Of a DNA stretch of 64,000 nucleotides, positions 55,545 to 64,000 are shown piece by piece. Every line of letters begins with the position of its first letter. The stretch's first letter is position 1. The notes below the pieces were generated by a model. That model was given only the letters and a program-made list of their open reading frames with translations. It made no database searches and was not told where the DNA came from. Origin of the DNA: Reticulitermes speratus (Eukaryota; Arthropoda; Insecta; Blattodea; Rhinotermitidae); NCBI GenBank assembly GCA_021186555.1, contig JAJKFL010000012.1, positions 19,107,711 through 19,171,710 on the forward strand, written 5' to 3'. The position numbers and the translations under genes are program-made.

Positions 55545-55830
55545 AAAAGAGACTGCTAACTTTGTCATGTTTGTCTGTCTCTTTGTCCCTCCGTCCGTCT
55601 GTCTGTCCGCATGGACCAACTCGGCTTCCACTGAACGGATTTTCATGAAATTTGATATTTGAGGACTTGATCGAAAATCTGTGGAGACAATTCAATTTTG
55701 ATTGAAATATGACACGAATAACGAGTACTTTACCTGGAGACCTATGTACATTTATGATAATATCTGCCTGAATTCTTCTTAGAATGAGAAATGTTTCAGA
55801 CAAAATTGTAGACAAACTCAAAACACACGG
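55545..55830 (-). repeat. possible dispersed repeat with coding-like reading
   Basis: Minus strand reads KFHENPFSGSRVGPCGQTDGR after IQADIIINVHRS. The composition, GTCTGTCTGTCCGC run and lack of a full ORF suggest a fragment of a widespread repeat and not a gene. I cannot name the element. Confidence 0.35.
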
Positions 55831-56207
55831 TTTGTGTCCAGTAAGTTTTATTCCGAAAATGGTGCCGTTTATGAAATAATGTGGAAATATATGGTAGAGC
55901 CAGACAGGCCGCACACGACGGTACATTGCTGCTGAAACGCGATTTGCATGCCGGACAACTAAGGCAAGAATACAGACACACACTCATTATATTTAATATT
56001 TATTGCTTCGTAATTGATCAATTCCGTCTGATCTCGTAAAATGTTTAGGGCAACACTTAACAAACACTGAGAAACTGTGCAACAACCTATGTGTCATTAC
56101 GATCTGTTTAGCCAGATTGTACATCTAAAGAAGGCCATGAGCAAACGAACATTATTCTAATTATATACATAAACCAACAAATATTGCACTTTTTTATATG
56201 TATTGTC

Positions 56208-56252
56208 AACCCTACATATGTTTCGGCTGTGCTTTAGCCATCATCAGGGGTT
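56208..56252 (-). ncRNA. candidate type I hammerhead ribozyme (left arm)
   Basis: The same fold as the right-arm copy at 56630 but transcribed from the other strand: stem I AACCC/GGGTT, CTGATGA plus T, stem II GGCT/AGCC with a 7-base loop, GAAA, stem III AC/GT around ATAT, and cleavage base A at 56213. Confidence 0.75.
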
Positions 56253-56629
56253 TCTCTTGAAGTGTCCACTAACTGTATCTCTCACTGCATTGTCTTTGAC
56301 TCGTATTAGGTTTCTTAATATCTAGGCACTATGCATTGTCTCACTATCCAGGTCCTATACATTGTTCACTATGTACACAGATGCACTTATGTTTGTGGTT
56401 TATTGCACGTTTTCAGTTTGACGTTGCTTGGTCAGTTTTATAACATGTAAAGTGTGGTCTCGTCTAGAACATATCTGTAGCTTTCGCAAACATAAGTGCA
56501 TCTGTGTACATAGTGAACAATGTATAGGACCTGGATAGTGAGACAATGCATAGTGCCTAGATATTAAGAAACCTAATACGAGTCAAAGACAATGTAGTGA
56601 GAGATACAGTTAGTGGACACTTCAAGAGA

Positions 56630-56674
56630 AACCCCTGATGATGGCTAAAGCACAGCCGAAACATATGTAGGGTT
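56630..56674 (+). ncRNA. candidate type I hammerhead ribozyme (right arm)
   Basis: Stem I is AACCC (56630-56634) with GGGTT (56670-56674). The core is CTGATGA (56635-56641), then one extra T. Stem II is GGCT/AGCC, then GAAA. Stem III is AC/GT around ATAT, and the cleavage base is A at 56669. ACATATGT is self-complementary, as expected for dimeric cleavage. No core position deviates from the hammerhead consensus except the one-base insertion before stem II. Confidence 0.75.
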
Positions 56675-56805
56675 GACAATACATATAAAAAAGTGCAATA
56701 TTTGTTGGTTTATGTATATAATTATCTCAAACATGCACGGTATGTACAACTTTAAAGTGAACATTATTCTGTTTAAACGCAGCGCTTACATGTAACTTGT
56801 GAAAG

Positions 56806-56986
56806 GAGTGAAAATTAATTAACCGATTAACTCACACCAACAAATGCACCAAAACAAGTTTTGTCATTGATTTCTTTATTAAAAGATTACCCCAATACAA
56901 AACTTGTTTTGGTGCATTTGTTGGTGTGAGTTAATCAATTATACAAAAATGCACGGCGAATATAACGTGAAATTGAGTGAAAATTA
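56806..56986 (+). mobile_element. short foldback with the same tail, 12 bp target duplication, no ribozyme
   Basis: The element is 56818-56974. GAGTGAAAATTA lies at 56806-56817 and 56975-56986. Arms GATTAACTCACACCAACAAATGC and CATTTGTTGGTGTGAGTTAATC share the ACACCAAC..TGCA end with the elements at 39.1 and 56.2 kb. The right tail AAAATGCACGGCGAATATAAC matches their tails. The hammerhead segment is absent. Confidence 0.75.
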
Positions 56987-58537
56987 GTTGGAATGTAATT
57001 TATTTCAGAAACTGATACATATAATTTGCATTGTTGCCGGTGATATAAATGTACCATAAAAATGTTGTTGTGTAGCACTCAGTGTTTTTATTTTGTATTT
57101 GACAGTGACATGTAACTCAACAACAACAACAACGGACACAGAATGCATTGTTTTGTTTCCACTGCAAAATGGTTACGCGAACGCGCCACAATGTTACGCT
57201 ATACGTACATTGCCTATCTTCTTCATATCTTTCTTGCATTTGTCCCAAAGGACGAAATAGTCTTCATTTCCCAGTGGTTTGCTCGTAGTCCAGGTACTCC
57301 CCCATATCATATATCTTTCTCCCCATGAAGGCAGGGTGCTTTTCCGAAATATTTGTTCCTCTTTACCAACAGGGTCACACGCCAGAGTACCCGTTGTCTT
57401 AGTATTTCTGCAGTCGATTCGGAATTTTGTTCGATTTTGAAAATCATAACCAACTATATTATATATGCATCAGCGTGCAGGTGATAATCGCTGGCAATGT
57501 ATTATGTGACGCAGAACGCAGATTTAGTAATTATTACCTGGTTGGCACTCGCAAATTTATTCACGGTCTGGCAGAGTTATACTGCTGTGTTGATCGCCTC
57601 TGTGTTTGCACAACGTAGAAGATTAGCTGAACAAAATATCGCCATCCAGCTGCAGTCCGCATTGTTGCGGTATCGTGATGCTTTTGTCTATTTGTAAATC
57701 GGATATGTTGGACAATTATCTAAATGAGTCCTTGTTGTTGATAGACGTTTACCAAAAACCTATCGTTTTCATTGTGTTTGCGGTAACAATCAACAGTTTA
57801 TAGCCAGTTGTATTGAGCGTTCCACAGTTGTATTAATTCGCTTGGTGGGGTGAGACTATGTGTTTGTGTGTGTCTCTTGGAACTGCAGCCTCTAATATCG
57901 CGGATGAATAATGAATGTGCAGCATTTGTAGAGTGATCAGTGACAGCGTAATTTTTTCGACATGGAAGGCCTTTGGATTGAGCCCGGGCCTCAATCGTGA
58001 GGAATCTGTGACTAACCGCCCGGAGCTGTGACTTGGTCTGTATTATATCTTTCAAATTATTTTGGCATGAATGCTTGGCACCATTTTAACGATTTACAGC
58101 TGTCAAATTAAAAGCAATTTTAGATCATGTGTGTGTTCTGGTTTCAGTTTTTATGTTCATTTCGTTATCTGTCGATCCTATCCGATAGAGTCTACGGTCA
58201 GATGTGGCTTTATGATTGTAATTTGTTTGCATCTGTTTCGGCTTGTTTATTACTGTGGCGTGGATTCGTCTGTCAGTCTTTTCGACGATTATCTATGGCT
58301 GTAATTTGTCCTCATGTATGGTAACCTGTCATTCTGTTTCCTTACCTTATCTAAGGACTTTCCCACTATCTCAATTTATACAGCGTCAAGTGAAGGACAA
58401 TTAGTGATTAATTACACTATTTGAAAAGTGAGTGGCAGGCATCGCTCGTGACACAAACTTTCACTTTGATAAAACGTCTACAGGTCGTTCTGTGAAAACG
58501 CGAATTATTAAGTGCAGACATATGAAATATATATATG
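56987..58537. other. no recognised gene
   Basis: A worn tRNA-like stretch on the minus strand (GGGCGGTTAGTCACAGATTCC, then GAGGCCCGGGCTCAATCC) lies at 57968-58022 and resembles the SINE-C head. A CAA microsatellite is at 57118. The remainder is unassigned. Confidence 0.4.
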
Positions 58538-58837
58538 TACAGGTAGGACCCGTTTTACGACAGGGTTAGGTTCCAGCAAAACAGGGTCGTAAAATGAAAA
58601 GTCGTAAAACGATACCAAAATGGGACCCGTTTAACGACAGGGTTAGGTTCCAGCAAAACAGGGTCGTAAAATGAAAAGTCGTAAAACGGGACCAAAATAT
58701 AATGTAATTGAATGAGATAGGTTCTAAAATTCCTAAACTTTTTCCAAGTATGTACTAATATTTGAGGTAATATTTTGAAACAGTCGTTAATGTGAAAAAT
58801 CGTAAAATGGACCGTCGTAAAACGGTACCTACCTGTA
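58538..58837. mobile_element. MITE with TA-ended inverted repeats and an internal 77 bp duplication
   Basis: Starts TACAGGTAGGACCCGTTTTACGAC and ends with the complement-like GTCGTAAAACGGTACCTACCTGTA. Near the left end a 77 base segment from ACCCGTTTTACGACAGGG is repeated in tandem (58548 and 58625). TA flanks both ends. The length and TIRs fit a Tc1/mariner or pogo-type MITE. It has no coding capacity. Confidence 0.8.
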
Positions 58838-60122
58838 TTTCACTTTGTAATGACTCAGAAAAATCTGCGCCTAACGAAATGGTATTGTACATTTATCAGG
58901 TTTTGTAGAGATCTGTAATTTTGCAACTGAGAAAGTTAAATTTAGTGTCAGTCTGGAATTCAAAAAATTGGGAAGCGGTATTTTGTGAAAAGTGTCTGTT
59001 TCAAATTTGTACTTAATAAGATATTTCTGTGTAAGTGGGTATCAAAATATTACTTGTTAGGTCTGTACAAGGAATTTAAAGATCATTCATGCAAAATAAC
59101 CATCATCATCATTGCAGTGAAATATTTCATCTAAGATGTTAAGAGGTCAGGATATATGAAAAATGTAAATATTTCCACTTTTGGGCATGCTTAATGGAGG
59201 AAGAAAATAATTCAGCCAAACTACGGATTGAAAATTGATGAGTTAAGAGTTTGCCCCGTTTATAGCAACCATTTATTTGAATATTAACCCTTTAAAGACG
59301 AAGATTAATTAGAATTATGTGTAAAGATTCATACCGTACCGCACAGAAAACACTTTCTCCATGATAAGAGTCAATAATGTATAGGAAAATGTCCTCCTTT
59401 TGTTCTGAGAACTGCGTAAAACACAAATGCGTTATACGAATAAATTTTAGACTTTTTTAATGTTGCACATAAACATGACGTGACCGCTTGACTTTAAAGG
59501 GTTAAACATGTTCACCATAGAATGTGGTAATGTTTTCCTAAGTTTGGTAGCGTAAAGTCATTCTTCCTCTCAGAACTGTGCTTATACAGTTTGCTTGTGA
59601 AGTATTAGACACAAGGCAGTACACGTGGGCAAGAAAATGTGATCAAACTTCGATTAACTTTAATTTATAATACTCGTTATATATATATATATATTTCTTT
59701 AAATATATTCTATTGTACGTCGTACGAAGTACACAGAAAGTGCTTTTGTTGCTACTGTTTAGCAACGAAAATGGAATCTCACACCTTTTTGCGAAAATGG
59801 CCACCTCAACGTAATGTCATCGCTAGAAGGAGAATTTAATTGATTCAAATCGTCGTGAATACTAGGTCAGATAACATAAACTTTGACTGTATAATTTATA
59901 TTCTCTTAAACAAATTGTAATGGCGACAATAGTTTAAATTCCGTTGTAGTGAAGATGTTTCGAAATTATTTATTAAGTACACGCGAAAAATATCTCCAGG
60001 CGTGGTGGTATAACCAAAGGAACCTGCCGAAGCATAGACTTCCACGATAATTGCCAGGTCTATCTTGTATCCCCAAAATAATTTATTGTATTGTGTGACC
60101 TTGAAATTTTTAAGTCTGCAAT
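58838..60122. other. no recognised gene
   Basis: A short imperfect inverted pair (AACCCTTTAAAGACGAAG at 59285 and TTGACTTTAAAGGGTTAAAC at 59489) may mark a small MITE. An AT microsatellite is at 59668. On the minus strand 59990-60080 reads DLAIIVEVYASAGSFGYTTT, which I could not assign. Confidence 0.4.
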
Positions 60123-60407
60123 ACGAAATTGCATTTTGTTTCAATGGCTCGACAGCCCCTTGGGGGCCTAGGCCGCCTCATTTTTCGAGGCTTCACGATC
60201 ACACTTTTTAGACACACCACAGTCGGTAGGACTCCTCTGGACGAGTGACCAGCTCGTCGCAGAGACCTCTACCTGACAACACACAACACTCACAAGAGAC
60301 AGACATCCATGCCCCCGGTGGGATTCGAACCCACAATCCTAGTAAGCGAGCGGCCGCAGACCCACGCCTTAGACCGCACGGCCACTGGGATCGGCACGAA
60401 ATTGCAT
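60123..60407 (-). repeat. SINE-A (tRNA-Leu-like), GGCCTAGGCC subfamily, 12 bp target duplication
   Basis: The element is 60144-60395 on the minus strand. ACGAAATTGCAT lies at 60123-60134 and 60396-60407. Head, B box and body are intact. One of the best-preserved copies. Confidence 0.94.
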
Positions 60408-60717
60408 ACCCCTTCAAATTCAAATTTTATTTCCGATTATCAGTCCGTCTCAGCTGCAGGGATTGCACAGTTTAGAACTATTTTCAGCTAGATTCTCCTT
60501 CTGTTAAATATATGTTCAGTTATTCACTCTTGTCGCATTTCCATCTAATTACACAACACCAAGCCTATTGCCGCACCGAAGTACAGTTTGACGTAAAATT
60601 ATCTGTTTTGAATATTCTTGGTTTACACTTATACACCTAATCCACATTCTAGAGATTAAGGTTACCTTCACTTTATGTCGCACTTTCTTGATTTTATATT
60701 TGCGGTTGTTCTTTATA

Positions 60718-61306
60718 CAGGGCATACACAAAAGAAGGGTGCGGTTTCAAAAGTTTTCACTTTGTCTGCTGGTTTAAGGGCCTGCACCAGTCGCATCTTG
60801 TACGGTTTAAAACATAGCCGCTTACGCAACACCTTCCACACCGTCATTTTTGGCATGCCCAATTCCCTGCTTCCTTTAGCCACTGACTTGCGGGGACTTC
60901 GCTGAAACGCCTCACGCACTCTTTCAATGTTTTCATCAGACACACGAGGTCGACCAGGACTCTTGCCTTTACACAAGCATCCAGTTTCTACAAACTGTCG
61001 GTACCACCTGCTTATGTTATTCTTGTGTGGTGCGTCTTTTTTAAACCGTGCACGAAACTCACGCTGCACTGTAATCGCAGATCTGGACACCTCAAAACGG
61101 AGCACACAGAAAGCCTTCTCCTGCTGCAACGCCATCTTTGAAACTGGCCCCGCGGTCACGCAGTAAGCATGAGAAGCGAACTGCTGGTAGCGCATGAGAA
61201 ACTTGGACAGTTGCCGCCGCTGACGGTGTAAGTTGTGCCCGTATAATATGAGACATAAATTTTTTATTCACTTTTGAAACCGCACCATTCTTTTGTGTAT
61301 GCCCTG
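60718..61306 (-). mobile_element. Tc1/mariner deletion derivative keeping the transposase 5' end (copy B)
   Basis: 589 bases between TA dinucleotides (60716-60717 and 61307-61308). Both ends start CAGGGCATACACAAAAGAA, as in copy A at 24640. The right end keeps about 118 bases of natural TIR to TTTCTCAT, then a leader and the transposase start. The left end keeps only about 38 bases of TIR, joined directly to coding sequence. An internal deletion therefore removed the catalytic and C-terminal part. Confidence 0.9.
60757..61137 (-). pseudogene. transposase N-terminal fragment (DUF4817-like and HTH)
   Basis: About 125 codons from MALQQEKAFCVLRFE. The first 50 residues match the DUF4817-type domain found at the N-terminus of many arthropod mariner-like transposases. 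NISRWYRQFVETG, KSPGRPRVS (an AT-hook-like linker) and ELGMPKMTVWKVLRKRL form the paired helix-turn-helix DNA-binding region. The frame runs to LKPADKV and is then joined to TIR. No stop interrupts it. I chose the Met at 61137 because the domain starts there. An in-frame Met at 61195 lies in the leader. Confidence 0.85.
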
Positions 61307-61308
61307 TA

Positions 61309-61944
61309 TTTCTTAATAAAATATAAACGCGCACAGATTTTTCGTCTTGCATTCTACCTTGAATTACCTGGCGTACTCGTTCTATCAGTTACGTGAGACA
61401 GGAGGTGTAACGCTCCTTTCCTAGTATCTGTATTTACAATTAATTCAGTCTAACCCTTTATCCTTATTTTAACCGAAACTTGCTCGTGAATACTGTAGCA
61501 CAGTTCTGAGTGTACATAAATAGAAATTTGATTTAAAAGACGAAACTGTGGACTTCGTACGCAGTATTATTGATAATGTAGTTTGCTTGATCGTTATAAA
61601 CGGGTTGCATTCTCCCTAATAAGGGAGTTCGCCAGAGAAGAAGAGACTGGATGTATTTACTGAATACAGTATTAACATCTACAAATAGGAAAATAATTGG
61701 CTTTTATGTTAGAAGAAATTCTACAGTAGAAACTTCCAATTTGCTTGTGAACTGAATGAAACTCTAACCTTTTGCACCAACAAGCTCCGCTGGAAAAGAA
61801 AACGAAATTTAATAGAAATAAAATCGGAAAACCGTGTCAGGTGTACTTCCAGTAGATGATGGAATGACCATTATTAACTGCGCAGTGCCATAACCTGTGC
61901 GCAGTTTGTCAGAACTGCATAACACTGAAGTTTATAAAGCACTA
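61309..61944. other. no recognised feature
   Basis: AT-rich, unassigned. Confidence 0.45.
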
Positions 61945-62087
61945 GGACGTGGTGACGTATTGTCTGGTAATAATTCACCGACACGTTTTGGATGGACCTG
62001 CTGTATTCTCCAGCCCTGAAGATGAAGGCGATAGATACCGCCGAAACGTCCGTAAATTTTTAGCAGACTACATGACGTCACACGTAA
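61945..62087 (+). repeat. single foldback arm with hammerhead-like core
   Basis: CTGAAGATGAAGGCG, a loop, CGCCGAAACGTCCGTAAAT at 62017-62059. CTGANGA, a 4 bp stem II, GAAA and stem III AC/GT are present, but the flanks cannot form stem I. Outer pieces (GTGACGTATTGTCTGGTAA, then CATGACGTCAC) show the partly lost foldback. Confidence 0.5.
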
Positions 62088-62297
62088 TCGTTGCCTTTAG
62101 AACCTCAGATGTCGCTTGGAAACATTGCACATCAGCGTGTAAGAAATAATATTTCTGTTCTGCGATAACAGGTAACGCATTTGTATTATGCGGTATCAAT
62201 GTTAAAATACATTTTTTCTGTAAGTGCGAATCTGTTTATGTTAACAAAGCTACATGACCAGTGCTTAATAAAACAAATTCTAGGGTTTATTTTACAT

Positions 62298-62550
62298 GGT
62301 GAAGGGCCCCGCAGCAGATGCTACGGACGCACCGCAGCCTTAAGGCTTTTTGTGCAACCCTATGATGAAGATGAAGATGAGCAGTTTTTTACCAAGTTTT
62401 ACAAGTAACGGAGCACCAGTGGAATGAAATTGACAGGGGAAAACTGACAACTCGGAGAAAAACCTGTCCCAGTACCACTTTGTCCACCACAAACCTCACA
62501 TGGACTTACCCGGGATCGAACCCGGGCCTCCGCAATGGAAGGCCGGCGAC
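62298..62550 (-). repeat. SINE-C (tRNA-Glu-like), head slightly truncated
   Basis: Minus strand starts at GTCGCCGGCC within the head. The B box GGGTTCGATCCCGGG is intact, followed by the usual body and GCTGCGGGGCCC end. About 25 bases of the 5' end are missing. Confidence 0.9.
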
Positions 62551-62894
62551 TGTTACACGTGAACGTGTGATTTGTGTGCGATTTATTTGGATTCAACGTT
62601 AGCGACGAGAGAAAGAGAGTGTTGCCAATTTTCCTCTTAAAAGAGTAGCCCTCGTATAATTGACACAGGTAAGAGCACTGGCCTTAATGCTTTGGTGCTG
62701 TAGTGCCATTAGGTTGCTGATTTGCTGTATGATCATTCCATTATCATCAGTGTAAATAAACTGGGGGGTTATTTATCAATTTACTTGTAATTGCTTTTAC
62801 ACTATCACGCTCACACACAGGTACTCACGGGCACAACACATTTCAGGAATCGGAAATTTTTCACTGGCAGTATAGAGATTCCGTCCACATATCA
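62551..62894. other. no recognised feature
   Basis: Unassigned sequence between two SINEs. Confidence 0.45.
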
Positions 62895-63150
62895 CTACTA
62901 AAATCTATCCCATTACAGTCTCCCAGAATTTCTAGACATCGGTGCATCAAGGTGGTAAGGTTGTCAGCCCTACTCACCGGCCGCCTTTGCCCCCTAGGAG
63001 GTACCCCTGGTACTCATTTCTGTTGGAGGCTGAGTCGAACCCGGGGCCATAGTGCGGCCGGAAGAATTGTGTCAGTGAAAAGTCCCAATCGAACCCGCGA
63101 CCTTTCGGCTTGTAGTGCAGTGCTTCAACCAACTGCGTCACCGCATACTC
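62895..63150 (-). repeat. SINE-D (tRNA-derived)
   Basis: Minus strand: TGCGGTGACGCAGTTGGTTG, AAGCACTGCACTACAAGCC, the B box GGGTTCGATTGG, CCTTCCGGCCGCACTATGG-like complement, GAGTACCAGGGG and CCCTACGCAC-like body complement. Same family as 48.53 kb, more diverged. Confidence 0.75.
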
Positions 63151-63577
63151 ACACGCACATCATTACAGTATTTCGTAATACTTTTTTTTTTTAGTTTCAC
63201 AGAACTAAAGTTTAAAATAACAAATGTATTTTAAATACTGAACTTTCTTTCGCTTAAATAGTCTGTAAAATTAATTTAGAATATTAGTCTACATGTGTAC
63301 AACTCCTTGTGTACATCGCATTAATAACCGTTTTGCTTTCCTGTGAGGTTAAGACCAGACACGACATTTACATTATTTCAGAGACGAATGTTTGAAAACA
63401 CGTGACTTTATAAGTTTTGTTTCCTTTTAAATTAAGGCTTCGGTAAATGAAACCTCACGGACGATGCTTATATCTCGTTCAGCACAGCGATTTTAATGCT
63501 GTCGTCACAGAAGCTAATGTGACCGTTAATTACAAGTTAATTATCAAGCGTCTTTAAGGATATTGCAATACATTCAA
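63151..63577. other. no recognised feature
   Basis: AT-rich, with a T run at 63182-63193. Unassigned. Confidence 0.45.
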
Positions 63578-63790
63578 AAGCTCTGGGATGTTACGCCGTG
63601 TCTATTGGTAAATATTTACGGACGTTTCGAAAGATCGTGGCACGTTTATCTTCAGTATCACTGAGTCCAAAAAAAGACATCACAGTCCACTCTTCGTGGA
63701 CCGACTGACGCTGAAGATGATGGCGCCACTGATCTTTCGAAACGTCGCTAACTATTTACCAATCGACACGGCGTGACGTTTCAGACGAGA
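63578..63790. repeat. foldback element with CGAAACGTC core
   Basis: The left arm CTGGGATGTTACGCCGTGT, ATTGGTAAATATTTACGGACG, TTTCGAAAGATC matches the right arm GATCTTTCGAAACGTCGC, TAACTATTTACCAAT, GACACGGCGTGACG. The loop is about 63660-63715. The core on the + strand is GCTGAAGATGATGG, then TTTCGAAACGTCG. A further single arm with CCAACGTTTCGTAGG lies at the right edge of the window (63970 onward). Confidence 0.75.
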
Positions 63791-64000
63791 AATCTTCAGC
63801 AACACTGCTGTGAGAACCTAAACACGAATTCAAATGTATTAAAGTTTTAGAATAGAAAATTGTTGGTGATTACAGAAAGCCACCACTTGTCGTTAATTCA
63901 GCACACTGCCCGTTAAATATAACGAATTCGTCTTGGCCAATCAGAGGATTTGGTATGGAAAGAATTTCCAACGTTTCGTAGGCAATGTCTTCAGCGAAAA

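Larger units (their letters stand above)
56147..56770 (+). mobile_element. Penelope-like foldback, two hammerheads, tail and 12 bp target duplication
   Basis: The element is 56159-56758. GAACATTATTCT lies at 56147-56158 and 56759-56770. Arms of about 235 bases are almost perfect complements, from AATTATATACATAAACCAAC inward to CACTTATGTTTG, around a loop of about 95 bases. Each arm has a complete hammerhead-like core on opposite strands. The right side has an extra tail with CATGCACGGTATG. It has no ORF. The layout fits inverted Penelope-like pseudo-LTRs with a one-sided tail; this is an inference. Confidence 0.8.

Noticed and set aside
56823..56942. Transcription terminator hairpin
   Set aside because: Prokaryotic-type terminators do not apply. 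The palindrome is part of a mobile element with its own target duplication.
59896..60144. Frame with DLAIIVEVYASAGSFGYTTT as a possible receptor exon
   Set aside because: It does not match any glutamate receptor block I know and lacks a good acceptor. Left unassigned.

Overview
This window reads as nuclear DNA from a large, repeat-rich insect genome. Three things point to an insect. There is a degenerate block of the arthropod telomere motif TTAGG near the left end. A multi-exon kainate-type ionotropic glutamate receptor gene with canonical GT-AG introns crosses the window. SINEs, non-LTR retrotransposon tails, Tc1/mariner derivatives and foldback elements are dense. A polyneopteran such as a cockroach or termite is my guess from repeat style; the order is not proven. 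There are no prokaryotic genes, operons or CRISPR arrays.

The only host gene I can support lies on the minus strand. Six internal exons, in transcript order 53629-53804, 47538-47591, 37176-37339, 35630-35782, 21585-21788 and 15279-15482, encode part of the extracellular amino-terminal domain, the linker and the first half of the glutamate-binding domain. Introns run from 1.4 to 13.8 kb. The start codon, earlier ATD exons, membrane segments, second half of the binding domain and C-terminus are not seen and probably lie outside the window. Exon 3 (37176-37339) has one base too few for its frame, which is either a real lesion or an assembly error.

Almost everything else is repeats inside or beside these introns. 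Tandem arrays: TTAGG-like (427-620), 55 bp units (5698-8492), about 66 bp (12618-13008), 31 bp (18228-19820), 69 bp (40043-40866), about 137 bp (44294-44620), 91 bp (45886-47525) and CATA (49016-49350). Dispersed elements: a tRNA-Leu-like SINE family with about a dozen copies, a tRNA-Glu-like SINE family with five, other tRNA-headed SINEs, 3' ends of at least three non-LTR retrotransposon types, two deletion derivatives of one Tc1/mariner element, TA-flanked MITEs, and many foldbacks.

The most interesting signal is a family of small inverted-repeat elements whose arms carry what look like minimal hammerhead ribozymes. The best copies are at 56630-56674 (+) and 56208-56252 (-) in one element, 39273-39319 (+) and 22078-22122 (-). 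They have the core CTGANGA, a paired stem II, GAAA, a tiny self-complementary stem III, a permitted cleavage base and a 5-6 bp stem I. Three complete members have 11-12 bp target duplications and share a one-sided tail with an ACGG core. That layout (inverted pseudo-LTRs, tail, hammerhead) matches what is known of Penelope-like elements, so I infer non-autonomous Penelope-like derivatives. A second foldback family (23211-23447, 32245-32471 and others) keeps a decayed version of the core and has 13-14 bp target duplications.
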